From positions 102,829 through 166,828 of the forward strand of contig DHVT01000017.1 of the NCBI GenBank assembly GCA_002412775.1: 64,000 nucleotides of DNA. Direction: 5' to 3'. Shown here in pieces: positions 49,659 through 58,312 of this stretch (the stretch's first letter is position 1; every line of letters begins with the position of its first letter). The DNA comes from Firmicutes bacterium UBA5201. Lineage in GTDB: Bacteria; Bacillota; Clostridia; Peptostreptococcales; Acidaminobacteraceae. Under the pieces are notes generated by a model. That model did no database searches, had not been told where the DNA came from, and saw nothing but the letters and a program-made list of their open reading frames with translations. A program made the translations under genes and the position numbers.

Positions 49659-49811
49659 TTAGAGACGATAACTCATACTTTTAATATACAATCCAGGAAT
49701 ATCTTCTTCTCCAGCTCTTAAATCCACTTGAGCGTTTTGAGTCGACAACAAAAACATTGAAATGACAAATGCGACTAAAACCAAACTCGTTCTTTTAATT
49801 AATGTTTTCAT
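49659..49811 (-). CDS. Small secreted peptide, candidate pheromone precursor (50 aa)
   Basis: An ATG at 49811 follows AAGGTGGTG and opens a 50-codon frame ending TAA at 49659. Residues 1-28 form a signal peptide: basic MKTLIKR, a hydrophobic LVLVAFVISMFLL core, then polar STQNAQ. A linker rich in acidic residues (RAGEEDIPG) leads to a C-terminal LYIKSMSYRL, the size and layout of Phr/PapR/NprX-type signalling peptides. It lies next to and divergent from an RRNPP-type regulator gene. The mature peptide is a prediction. Confidence 0.65.
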   Translation of the reverse strand: MKTLIKRTSLVLVAFVISMFLLSTQNAQVDLRAGEEDIPGLYIKSMSYRL

Positions 49812-49865
49812 ACCTACACCACCTTTTAAATTTTCTATCTTTATATTATAATAGAATCATCAAAT

Positions 49866-49879
49866 CGTAACCACTTACG
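49866..49879. promoter_or_regulatory. Palindrome between pheromone-like ORF and regulator 2 (candidate operator)
   Basis: CGTAA-CCAC-TTACG is a palindrome with 5-bp arms 14 bp before the regulator start, in the divergent intergenic region that also holds a TATAAT box (49847-49852). It could be the regulator's own site. Confidence 0.4.
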
Positions 49880-49893
49880 GATAAGGGGTAATT

Positions 49894-50859
49894 ATGAAAT
49901 TATATCAACTCGATAAATTTGGTGAAGATATCAGACAAATTAGAATTGAATCCAATCTATCTCAAGCTGATGTATATAAAACGATTGGAATCAGTGAAGA
50001 TACATTAAGGCGAATTGAAAATGGTTATACCATACCGAAATTTGAAACTCTTGAATATCTCTCTCTATTGTATAAAACCGATATAGTGTTACTGCTTAGT
50101 AAGACCAGAATTGGACATCACTATGCATTAGGAAATATCACAAAAACCCTAAACGAAATGATCCTTAATAATAATTATGAGCAAATTGACCAAGCGATAC
50201 ATTTCATAAATGAAACTATTGCGAATGAGAATGAGCGTCCAACAGATCAAATGTTATTGGGAAAGCTTTTTCAATTCAAAATTTTAGTTGAAATAATTCA
50301 AGACTATAATGCCAATCCAAATATAATCAAGAACCAAATTGCTTTGATTCCTCATATTTTAAAAGCACTTGAATTAACTATAGTAGACTTCAAAATATCA
50401 GCAATCTTATTATATCAGCTCGATTTTATTGAAATCCGCCTACTCATTATATACTGTGAAATTTTGAGACTTAATAATCAATACCAATCGGCTCTTGATA
50501 TTTTGGAGGTCCTCTTAGAAAAGACAACAATAAAAATGAAATACGATGATAACTATTTGGATCTTTTATTTAAAATCCATTTCAATATCGCCTACTGCCA
50601 TCATCGAAATGATGATCATGAGGAAGTGGTCAACAGCTGCGAAAATGGACTTAAGATTTGCATCGAACATTCCGATTACTCGTTGATGCACGCATTTTTG
50701 TTCAGAAAAGCCGTTGCCTTGTTCAATCTTGGTAAGAAAGAAGAATCAGAACAACTCATCAAACAATGCCTCACCATCTTGAAAATAATAGGAAATGAAA
50801 CGCTGGCTGTCCAGTACAAAAAGATATTTGACAAGATGTATTTTTCAGTTGAAGAATAG
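49894..50859 (+). CDS. HTH-TPR regulator of RRNPP type, copy 2
   Basis: The 321-aa paralog of the protein at 48168-49130 has the same layout: HTH at residues about 8-62 (IRQIRIESNLSQADVYKTIG) and a helical TPR-like effector domain to the end. Both share GHHY and NYLDLLFKIHFNIAYC. The ATG follows TAAGGGG. The divergent small secreted peptide ORF begins 83 bp upstream, the usual arrangement of a peptide-receptor pair. The phosphoesterase gene follows by 25 bp and may be co-transcribed. Confidence 0.9.
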   Translation: MKLYQLDKFGEDIRQIRIESNLSQADVYKTIGISEDTLRRIENGYTIPKFETLEYLSLLYKTDIVLLLSKTRIGHHYALGNITKTLNEMILNNNYEQIDQAIHFINETIANENERPTDQMLLGKLFQFKILVEIIQDYNANPNIIKNQIALIPHILKALELTIVDFKISAILLYQLDFIEIRLLIIYCEILRLNNQYQSALDILEVLLEKTTIKMKYDDNYLDLLFKIHFNIAYCHHRNDDHEEVVNSCENGLKICIEHSDYSLMHAFLFRKAVALFNLGKKEESEQLIKQCLTILKIIGNETLAVQYKKIFDKMYFSVEE

Positions 50860-50884
50860 TGGATTCATTTGAGAGGAGCTGACC

Positions 50885-51616
50885 ATGGCTTATCGGATAG
50901 GTATTTTTTCGGATATTCACGCCAACAATTATGCATTGAATGCCATCTTTGAAGATGCCGAGTTTGAACAATTGGATGAGATGATTCATCTTGGGGATGC
51001 AATCGCCCTGGGCCCCGAACCGAAAGAGACGCTTCAGAATCTCATCGACCACAACGTCACGATGATCAAAGGCAATCATGAAGAGTACTATCTCAGCAAA
51101 GGTCAAAATTTGCCCGATTATATTTATCCAGGGGAATGGGAACATCAGAAATGGACCTATGAAGACATTGGTGACGACTATATCGACTTGATCAGTCAGT
51201 TGCCAACTCGAATATCAAGAGAAATCAATGGCTTTAAGTTTGTGATGATGCATTATTCCGCTGAGCATTTTGGTGATGAATATAGATTGAAACCTTTGGA
51301 GCAAGATTTGACTATGGAAAAGATCGACCATTTTTTCCCGGAAAATGCGGATGTCATATTCTTTGGTCACGATCACAAATCGCTTGATATCACCTCGTCA
51401 GCTACAAATACCCGTTACATCGATCCAGGTTCTGCAGGATGTTCAAGTGATCATTTGGCAAGATATGTGATTGTGGCGATTTTGGAAAAAGAGTATAAAA
51501 TCACATTCAAAGCAGTGCCATACGACAAATCAAAACTTATTGACCGCTTTATCGCAAAAGATGTGCCTTCAGGAGACTTTATCATGAAATTTTTCCATGG
51601 TATGGATAGAAAATAA
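50885..51616 (+). CDS. Calcineurin-like metallophosphoesterase
   Basis: The 243-aa protein has the phosphoesterase metal motifs in order: FSDIHANNYAL (DxH), LGDAIALGP (GDxxxxG), KGNHEEYY (GNHE) and FFGHDHKSLDI (GHxH). It belongs to the YfcE/serine-threonine phosphatase-like group acting on phosphodiesters or phosphoproteins. GAGAGGAG precedes the ATG. It follows regulator 2 closely; a functional link is not shown. Confidence 0.88.
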   Translation: MAYRIGIFSDIHANNYALNAIFEDAEFEQLDEMIHLGDAIALGPEPKETLQNLIDHNVTMIKGNHEEYYLSKGQNLPDYIYPGEWEHQKWTYEDIGDDYIDLISQLPTRISREINGFKFVMMHYSAEHFGDEYRLKPLEQDLTMEKIDHFFPENADVIFFGHDHKSLDITSSATNTRYIDPGSAGCSSDHLARYVIVAILEKEYKITFKAVPYDKSKLIDRFIAKDVPSGDFIMKFFHGMDRK

Positions 51617-51663
51617 GAGACAAAACGATGAGCAGAAAGCTCATCGTTTTGTCTCTTATTTTT
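51611..51663 (+). terminator. Long intrinsic terminator overlapping the phosphoesterase stop
   Basis: A stem of more than 20 bp (about 51611-51633 with 51639-51661, 5-nt loop) contains the stop codon in its left arm and ends in a T run. Confidence 0.85.
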
Positions 51664-51700
51664 CGCGTAGTTAAGTTTCCGAAGGAAACTTAACTACGCG
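51664..51700. repeat. Palindromic repeat, copy 1
   Basis: CGCGTAGTTAAGTTTCC and its exact complement form 17-bp arms around GAA. A decayed copy with the same TAAGTTTCC/GGAAACTTA centre and CTACGCG end lies at 61987-62024. Confidence 0.7.
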
Positions 51701-51784
51701 CCTCAGTTGATATTTGAAAATGCCATGGAGTAAACTTGATATGCACCATGAAAATATAATGTTATTGACTAATAACACTTCTCC

Positions 51785-53017
51785 TTAAGGTTTCTCCACT
51801 ATATTGTGAAAGAAGTAAGCCTCTGCGGACTTTCCTATGCCATAAGTTGCAGATCCGGCGATTGTTCCCGATATGGTCTGAGCAGCTCCAGGTATAGGAA
51901 TCAACTTCACAGCTTGCTGTGCGCCCATCTTGAATACGTATGCCGCACCAATGTTGATGCCTATGGCTCCAAAGAACTCAGCTGCAGTTTCTTTGGATAC
52001 TTCCCTACCGGATAAAGCCGCAATGATTGTAATCATCAAAACCTGAATCGGTAATAAAATGCTCATATCTGATACAGGAATTGGTGTCAACCCGATTCCC
52101 GAAGCGGCTGCAGAGAATGATTTGATGATTTTGGATGAATAGACTTTCAGCTGTGCCAACTCACCCCTTGCTTGAAAAAAATCAAGTAGCGCCTCTTCCG
52201 GTAATATCTTACCTATAAAATCAACCAGGAAATCCACATTCCAGAATTTACCCTCCTCAGAGCACACCGGTATGATCCCGATATATGAATCGTCCTCAAC
52301 CCAGTACCCCTTGATCGGATTGTTTCGATCTATGAATCGTTTGGACTCGATTTCTAGCACATCTTCAGCTAGGAAATCGAGTAATTGTCTTATTTTATCT
52401 GCTTTCTCCGGGAAATCTTCTATAGGCCATTCACTTGATTTGCCTAAAATGTCAACATGACTGATGACTATCAATGTCGGAATCTCGTATTTGAGCTTTT
52501 TCTTGATGGCCTTCTTGATGCTCTTGAAAACCTCAATATCTTTTTGGAGAGCCCTGACTTCTTTTGCGTTGATCACATGGAATAGTAAATCCGGCTTGAA
52601 GGCAATAATTTCAGCCTCAAGGACATCTATTGCGTCATCCTTGACAGCACCATCCGGAGAGACACTTTCAAAAATGCCTCTGGTATCGATGAAGCGCATG
52701 GAAGCATATTGTTCCGGAAAATGAATCGTATAGGTTTTAGCTTCTTCTGTGCAAGAACGAATATCATCCACCATTGCATGATTCTTGCCGGAAATGGCAT
52801 TGATCAGTGAGGATTTGCCGTGTCCGGTCCGACCGACCATCATCATTACAGGAGGTCGGGTTTCATCCGTCAGTTTTTTCAAATCGCCAAGCAGGGGTTC
52901 AAGCACCTTTTTTCGAATGATTTTTTTTCCTGGAGTCGGTGTTTTTTTCTCAATTTCATTGAAAGACTCTTCCATAAACTCAACCAATTTGGATAGTTTA
53001 TTTCTATCTATAGGCAT
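51785..53017 (-). CDS. P-loop GTPase with hydrophobic C-terminal domain (Era/dynamin-like)
   Basis: The 410-aa protein has G1 MVGRTGHGKSSLINA near residue 60, G3 FIDTRG near 113 and a G4 segment VISHVD near 190 in place of NKxD. The C-terminal 130 residues are rich in Gly/Ala/Ile and resemble the YcjF/DUF697-type membrane-associated domain. It may act at the membrane. GTAGGAGG precedes the ATG. It follows recQ by 35 bp on the same strand. The function is unknown. Confidence 0.83.
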   Translation of the reverse strand: MPIDRNKLSKLVEFMEESFNEIEKKTPTPGKKIIRKKVLEPLLGDLKKLTDETRPPVMMMVGRTGHGKSSLINAISGKNHAMVDDIRSCTEEAKTYTIHFPEQYASMRFIDTRGIFESVSPDGAVKDDAIDVLEAEIIAFKPDLLFHVINAKEVRALQKDIEVFKSIKKAIKKKLKYEIPTLIVISHVDILGKSSEWPIEDFPEKADKIRQLLDFLAEDVLEIESKRFIDRNNPIKGYWVEDDSYIGIIPVCSEEGKFWNVDFLVDFIGKILPEEALLDFFQARGELAQLKVYSSKIIKSFSAAASGIGLTPIPVSDMSILLPIQVLMITIIAALSGREVSKETAAEFFGAIGINIGAAYVFKMGAQQAVKLIPIPGAAQTISGTIAGSATYGIGKSAEAYFFHNIVEKP

Positions 53018-53052
53018 ATCTACCTCCTACTCTTCTACTCAATAGATACCAT

Positions 53053-54891
53053 TTATGATTCCGCTCGAATCAATTCGATGAAAATTTCTCCATATTTCTC
53101 CTGCTTGGCTTTGCCGACTCCAGAAACGTCAAGAAATGCTTCCAGTGTCATAGGCTTTTTGATTGACATGTCACGGAGTGCCGCATCTGTAAATATGATA
53201 TACGCTGGAACACGAGCTTTTGTAGCCATTTCACTTCTGAGTGCCTTGAGTTTTCCGAACAGTGACAGGTCTTCTGGTTGATCGGATGCTTTTGTTTTGC
53301 GCTTCTTGCTCGTCTGCTTTTCCTTGACGACTTCTTTCGGCAACTTCATGAACACAGGTTCCATGGATTTTATGACCTCACCCGAACGGCTTGAAAGCTG
53401 AATGACCGGGTATTGGTCATCCGATACTGAAAGGTAATCCTGATCCACAAGAAAGTCCATAATTTTATGGATCCTTCGTGATGTCACATCGGGCATGATG
53501 CCAAAGGTTGAAAGTGTCGCAAGCTGCATCCGCGAAATTTTTTCGTTATTGTTCCCACGGAGTATGTCCGAGATCATGAGTTTGCCGAAACTGCGGTTCA
53601 TTTGCCTGAGCCTGTAGACACACGAGACGATCTTTTGTGCTTCCAATGTGATATCCACCGTCTCAAAGGTCGTGTTGCAACTGGAGCAATTGCCACAGTA
53701 GGTATGGGTTTTCTCACCAAAGTAATTTAATATGAATTCTCTGAGACAATCGGTTGTCGTGCTGTAAAAAGTCATTCTTTTCAGGCGTTCGAAATCTTTT
53801 TCTTTGATGCTCGCACGAACTTCTGGTGATATTTCAGGATTCATGTCCGATTGTTCAATCATGAATCGGTTGATTCTCACATCCTGTCCACTGTATAAAA
53901 GCAAGCACTCCGCAGGTTCTCCGTCGCGTCCTGCCCTGCCGGCTTCCTGGTAATAATTTTCTATGCTTTTAGGCATATTGTAATGGACGACATAAGAAAC
54001 GTTCGATTTGTCTATACCCATTCCAAATGCATTGGTGGCAACGATGATTTTCATGCGGTCATAGATGAAATCGTCTTGATTCACATGACGTTCATCATCG
54101 GATAATCCCGCGTGGTATCTTGTCGCTTTAAAACCGGCAGATCTGAGTTTTTCGCAAACATCCTCCACCGATTTTCTGGTGGCGCAGTATATGATTCCAC
54201 TGTTTTCACTGTTTTTCTTCACGAACTCAAGCAATGCCTTGAACTTGTTTTCAGGTTTGACCACATTGAAAGTCAGGTTTTCACGATTGAATCCAGTGAC
54301 CGTACGATGAGGATCTTGAAGATTCAACAGGTCTGCGATATCGTTGCTGACCTCGATCGTTGCTGTGGCTGTAAAAGCGGCAACGACAGGTCTCCGGGGC
54401 AACTTGTCAATAAAGGTTCTGATTCTTACATAACTGGGTCTGAAATCCTGTCCCCACTGGGACACACAATGTGCTTCATCTATGGCGACCAAATCGATTT
54501 CCAGCTGTTTCATCAACGCTGTGAAATCGTCAGTGAAAAGACGCTCAGGTGCGATGTAAATGATTTTATAGACACCTGCAGCGGCGTTTTTAAACACCTC
54601 GCGATATTCAGAAGCACTGAGTGAGCTGTTGATGAAAACAGCGTCCACTCCCGCTTGATTGAGCGCCGCGACCTGATCCTTCATAAGAGAGATCAGAGGT
54701 GAAATGACTAGTGTCGTCCCTTCAAAAATAAGTGCCGGAACCTGATAGCACGCAGATTTTCCAGCGCCTGTCGGCATGATTCCGAGTACATCCCTTCCGT
54801 TCAATATATGCTTTATAATTTCTTCCTGGCCACGTCTGAACTGATCGTGTCCAAAGAATTGTTTCAGTATTTCTATAGCTCTATTGTCCAT
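53053..54891 (-). CDS. recQ: ATP-dependent DNA helicase RecQ
   Basis: The 612-aa protein has Walker A MPTGAGKSACYQVPAL, the DEAH box in VAIDEAHCVSQWGQDFRPSY, helicase motif VI in YYQEAGRAGRDGEP, an RQC zinc region (CGNCSSC) and a C-terminal HRDC domain (VPAYIIFTDAALRDM). The start at 54891 is set by AAAGGATGG; the frame is open to 55008. It unwinds DNA in recombination repair and diverges from the lysine operon leader. Confidence 0.95.
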   Translation of the reverse strand: MDNRAIEILKQFFGHDQFRRGQEEIIKHILNGRDVLGIMPTGAGKSACYQVPALIFEGTTLVISPLISLMKDQVAALNQAGVDAVFINSSLSASEYREVFKNAAAGVYKIIYIAPERLFTDDFTALMKQLEIDLVAIDEAHCVSQWGQDFRPSYVRIRTFIDKLPRRPVVAAFTATATIEVSNDIADLLNLQDPHRTVTGFNRENLTFNVVKPENKFKALLEFVKKNSENSGIIYCATRKSVEDVCEKLRSAGFKATRYHAGLSDDERHVNQDDFIYDRMKIIVATNAFGMGIDKSNVSYVVHYNMPKSIENYYQEAGRAGRDGEPAECLLLYSGQDVRINRFMIEQSDMNPEISPEVRASIKEKDFERLKRMTFYSTTTDCLREFILNYFGEKTHTYCGNCSSCNTTFETVDITLEAQKIVSCVYRLRQMNRSFGKLMISDILRGNNNEKISRMQLATLSTFGIMPDVTSRRIHKIMDFLVDQDYLSVSDDQYPVIQLSSRSGEVIKSMEPVFMKLPKEVVKEKQTSKKRKTKASDQPEDLSLFGKLKALRSEMATKARVPAYIIFTDAALRDMSIKKPMTLEAFLDVSGVGKAKQEKYGEIFIELIRAES

Positions 54892-54976
54892 TGTCCATCC
54901 TTTCTCATACCCATTAAGAATAAGCATTTCTGGCAAATAAGTCAAGGTTGGCCACTTTTGAACTTTCAAAAAACAT

Positions 54977-55005
54977 TTGACGCCATTGGAAATCTGTGTT
55001 AAAGT
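54977..55005 (+). promoter_or_regulatory. Candidate sigma-A promoter of the lysine operon
   Basis: TTGACG (54977-54982) is followed after 17 bp by TAAAGT (55000-55005), placing initiation about 30 nt before the riboswitch aptamer. Confidence 0.5.
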
Positions 55006-55042
55006 CATTTACAATATATAAAAAATTGAATAAACATAACAA

Positions 55043-55200
55043 TGCGTTAAAGGGGTGCGATGTGTCAAGAGTAATTCGGGAAACCGGATGAAAGGGGCAG
55101 TCGCCGAAATACGAACAGTATTGGGGGTATATTTAAGAGATATATCCTTGTCACAGGAAGATTGCCCGATTTTCCAGTGGAGCACTTTCTCGCGTTGGGG
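55043..55200 (+). promoter_or_regulatory. Lysine riboswitch (L box)
   Basis: The conserved strings of the lysine aptamer appear in order: AGGGGTGCGA, TCAAGAGTAA, TGAAAGGGG with AGTCGCCGAA, CTTGTCACAG, and GGAGCACTTTCTCGC at the 3' side. It lies in front of the aspartate kinase gene and ends about 25 nt before an intrinsic terminator, the usual off-switch. High lysine would stop transcription of the whole dap operon. Confidence 0.93.
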
Positions 55201-55224
55201 CAAAAGGAAGCTGTATGTCCAAAT

Positions 55225-55258
55225 ATAGCCATGAGCCTTTTGCTCATGGCTATTTTTT
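55225..55258 (+). terminator. Riboswitch-controlled terminator
   Basis: ATAGCCATGAGC/GCTCATGGCTAT form a 12-bp perfect stem with a 5-nt loop and six T, 32 bp before the lysC start. Confidence 0.9.
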
Positions 55259-55290
55259 GTATCCAAAATTTGACATATGGAGGTCATAAC

Positions 55291-56496
55291 ATGCGAACAA
55301 CCGTCCAAAAATACGGCGGCTCATCAGTGGAAACAATTGATAAAATGCGGTTAATCGCAGATAAGGTCATCGCAGAAAAAGAAAAGGACACCCAGCTTGT
55401 GGTGGTCGTCTCCGCGATGGGAAAAACGACCAATCAACTGATCGACATAGCCAGGCAGGCGTCGAGCGCTCCATCAAAAAGGGAACTTGACATGCTCATG
55501 TCAACCGGAGAGCAAGTATCCATCGCACTCCTCACAATGATTCTCAACGAGAAAGGATATCCAGCCATCGCACTCACCGGTAGCCAGGCGGGCATCAAAA
55601 CCGGTGGGATCCATACGAAAAATAAAATTCTGGATATTGATATCGACAAAGTGAAAACACATCTGGATAATGATAAAATAGTAGTTGTAGCCGGATTTCA
55701 AGGGTTCAACGAAGACGGCGACATCACAACCCTGGGAAGGGGTGGCAGCGATACCACAGCTGTGGCACTTGCGGCAAAACTGGGCTGCACATGCGAGATA
55801 TACACCGATGTGGATGGCATCTACAGCGTGGATCCGAGACTTTACAAGAATGCGAAAAAACTGGATCAGATCAGTTACGAAGAAATGAAGGAGATGGCAA
55901 GTCTGGGTGCCAAGGTCATGGAAACCAGATCCGTTGAAATAGGACACCGATTCGGGGTTCCCATATATGTGGCTTCAAGCCTCGGCAATATGCCGGGAAC
56001 CTATATAAAGGAGTATGACGAAACTATGGAACAGCGCAGTATAACAGGATTATCCATCAGCGAAAACGTGTTGATGATCACACTCAATCATGTCCCCTAT
56101 TCATCGGCGAATATCGCCCATGTTTTCACAAGACTCGCCAAAGCTGAAGTCCTCGTGGACATGATCAGTCAGACTTCACCAGTAGAGGGATATGCCAATA
56201 TTTCATTCACCACCATGGTGGATGATAAATCGGCTGTAGATGAAATATTAAATGAACTCAAGGCAAAATTTCCTGAAGTCGAAGTCCAAGAGGAAGACGC
56301 CATCTCAAAAGTCTCAGTGGTCGGAATGGGCATGCGGACACAATCCGGTGTCGCGGCAAAAATATTCGAACTTTTCGCTGAAAATGGTATAGACTTCAAA
56401 CAAGTCACCACTTCTGAAATCAGTATTTCTTATACCATCGACTCAAAATACAAGCAAAAGACGATTGAAGTCATCACAAACGCATTCGATTTATAG
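55291..56496 (+). CDS. lysC: Aspartate kinase
   Basis: The 401-aa protein has the kinase N-terminus VQKYGGSSVE, the VVVSAMGKTTNQL and TLGRGGSDTTAVALAA motifs, and the C-terminal ACT domains (about 265-401) that sense lysine or threonine. The frame is open from 55162 inside the riboswitch, but GGAGG 7 nt before the ATG at 55291 and homology fix the start. It makes aspartyl phosphate, the first step to lysine. It is the first gene of the operon. Confidence 0.95.
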   Translation: MRTTVQKYGGSSVETIDKMRLIADKVIAEKEKDTQLVVVVSAMGKTTNQLIDIARQASSAPSKRELDMLMSTGEQVSIALLTMILNEKGYPAIALTGSQAGIKTGGIHTKNKILDIDIDKVKTHLDNDKIVVVAGFQGFNEDGDITTLGRGGSDTTAVALAAKLGCTCEIYTDVDGIYSVDPRLYKNAKKLDQISYEEMKEMASLGAKVMETRSVEIGHRFGVPIYVASSLGNMPGTYIKEYDETMEQRSITGLSISENVLMITLNHVPYSSANIAHVFTRLAKAEVLVDMISQTSPVEGYANISFTTMVDDKSAVDEILNELKAKFPEVEVQEEDAISKVSVVGMGMRTQSGVAAKIFELFAENGIDFKQVTTSEISISYTIDSKYKQKTIEVITNAFDL

Positions 56497-56508
56497 GAGG
56501 CACTTCAC

Positions 56509-57315
56509 ATGTTGAAATTCGAAAAATACCACGGTACCGGTAATGATTTCATAATCTTCAATGACACTGAGGACTATGACCCTTCAAGACTCGCCCAAAA
56601 AGTTTGCGATAGACATTTTGGAATAGGTTCTGATGGGATGATGCTCGTCGAACACTCCGATATCGCTGATGTGAAGATGGTTTTTTACAACGCCGATGGC
56701 AGTATTGCACCAATGTGCGGAAACGGCATCAGATGTTTTGCCAAATACGTGTACGATCATAAGATGGTAGAGAGCCAGGAATTCAGCGTGGAGACTTTGG
56801 CCGGAATCATGAAAGTCGACCTTCAAAGCGATGACCAACAAAACACTCAGGTCACTATCAATCTGGGACTTCCAAATTTTGATAATGTGGCCGGTGAGGT
56901 AACACTTGAGGTCGATGGAGTCTCATTCGAACTGAGCACTTTGACCATGGGCACACTGCACAGCGTCATTTTCACAGATGATCTCGAAGCTCTAGATATC
57001 GAGAAATATGGAAAGGCTATTGAAACTCACAGTTTGTTCCCGCTCAAAATCAACGTCAATTTTGTTGAAGTCGTTGACTCAAGCAATATTAAAGTCAGCA
57101 CTTTTGAACGTGGTGTTGGAAGAACTCTATCCTGTGGAACGGGATCCGCGGCATCTGCTATAGTATCCCATTTGAAGGGATTTTCCCATAAGAAAGTCAA
57201 TGTACATGTCCCTGGTGGCACTTTGATCATTGAATCAAAAAGCGATGGTATGTTCATGACAGGGCCTGCAGAACTCATCTGCAAAGGCGAATACATTTAT
57301 AAGGAAGGTCAATGA
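56509..57315 (+). CDS. dapF: Diaminopimelate epimerase
   Basis: The 268-aa protein has the paired active-site Cys motifs MCGNGIRCFAKYV (about residue 72) and LSCGTGSAASA (about 208), with the N-terminal YHGTGNDFI. It converts LL- to meso-diaminopimelate. AGGAGG lies 8 nt before the ATG; the asd gene starts 1 bp after its stop. Confidence 0.95.
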   Translation: MLKFEKYHGTGNDFIIFNDTEDYDPSRLAQKVCDRHFGIGSDGMMLVEHSDIADVKMVFYNADGSIAPMCGNGIRCFAKYVYDHKMVESQEFSVETLAGIMKVDLQSDDQQNTQVTINLGLPNFDNVAGEVTLEVDGVSFELSTLTMGTLHSVIFTDDLEALDIEKYGKAIETHSLFPLKINVNFVEVVDSSNIKVSTFERGVGRTLSCGTGSAASAIVSHLKGFSHKKVNVHVPGGTLIIESKSDGMFMTGPAELICKGEYIYKEGQ

Positions 57316-57316
57316 T

Positions 57317-58309
57317 ATGAATAAGGTCAATATCGCCATAGTCGGCGCAACTGGAATGGTAGGAACAACATTCATAAAAGTTTTGGAAGAAAGACAATTC
57401 CCGATTGAAAACATTTACTTTTTCGCATCCGCAAAGTCAAAAGGACAGAAAATCAGTTTCATGGGAGCCGAGTACGAAATAGAGGAACTCACAGAAAACG
57501 TTTTTGACCGAGATATAGACATAGCACTGTTTTCTGCTGGTGGTGACATCAGCAAAAAATTCGCACCCATCGCCAAAGCCAAAGGCGTTGTAGTGGTTGA
57601 CAACTCCAGTGTATGGAGAATGGATCCGGATGTGCCTCTAGTGGTTCCAGAAGTCAATGCCTCAGATGTTGAAAGTCATAATGGCATCATCGCCAATCCC
57701 AACTGCAGTACGATTCAGTGCGTCGTCCCATTAAAGGTCTTGGATGACGCCTATAAAATCAAGCGAATCGTCTACTCCACTTACCAGGCCGTTTCAGGTT
57801 CTGGGATGAAGGGCATCAGAGATTTGGAACAAGGACTGCTTGGAAATCCTCCAACAAATTATCCCCATCCGATTGCCAACAACTGTCTTCCACATATCGA
57901 TGTTTTCATGGACAATGGCTACACAAAAGAAGAGATGAAAATGATTGACGAGACAAGAAAAATTCTTGGCAATCCTACACTAAAAGTAACCGCTACCGCC
58001 GTCAGGGTCCCGGTGATGAATGCTCACAGCGTATCCATCAATGTGGAATTCGAAAACTCGTTCGATCTTGATGAAGCCGTTGAAAAGCTTTCGAACAGCC
58101 CAGGCATCATCGTCATGAACGACAGCCCGTCAGGCGATTATCCGATGCCACTTAATGTATCAGGAACAGATGAGGTTTATGTAGGTAGAATTAGACGAGA
58201 CGAAAGTCTCGATAACGGCCTCAACTTATGGGTCGTTGCTGACAACATTCGCAAAGGTGCTGCGACCAATACGGTTCAGATCGCCGAATTATTACTGAAA
58301 AGCAGGTGA
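57317..58309 (+). CDS. asd: Aspartate-semialdehyde dehydrogenase
   Basis: The 330-aa protein has the N-terminal NADP motif VGATGMVG, the catalytic Cys in NPNCSTIQ near residue 129 and the YQAVSGSGMKG loop. It reduces aspartyl phosphate to the semialdehyde used by DapA. The spacing to its neighbours is 1 bp and 3 bp. Confidence 0.95.
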   Translation: MNKVNIAIVGATGMVGTTFIKVLEERQFPIENIYFFASAKSKGQKISFMGAEYEIEELTENVFDRDIDIALFSAGGDISKKFAPIAKAKGVVVVDNSSVWRMDPDVPLVVPEVNASDVESHNGIIANPNCSTIQCVVPLKVLDDAYKIKRIVYSTYQAVSGSGMKGIRDLEQGLLGNPPTNYPHPIANNCLPHIDVFMDNGYTKEEMKMIDETRKILGNPTLKVTATAVRVPVMNAHSVSINVEFENSFDLDEAVEKLSNSPGIIVMNDSPSGDYPMPLNVSGTDEVYVGRIRRDESLDNGLNLWVVADNIRKGAATNTVQIAELLLKSR

Positions 58310-58312
58310 TTT

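Noticed and set aside
54112..54624. A 170-codon plus-strand frame
   Set aside because: Antisense to recQ, without ribosome site or recognisable motifs.
55162..55290. N-terminal extension of aspartate kinase
   Set aside because: This stretch is the lysine riboswitch and its terminator; the ATG at 55291 has a proper ribosome site.
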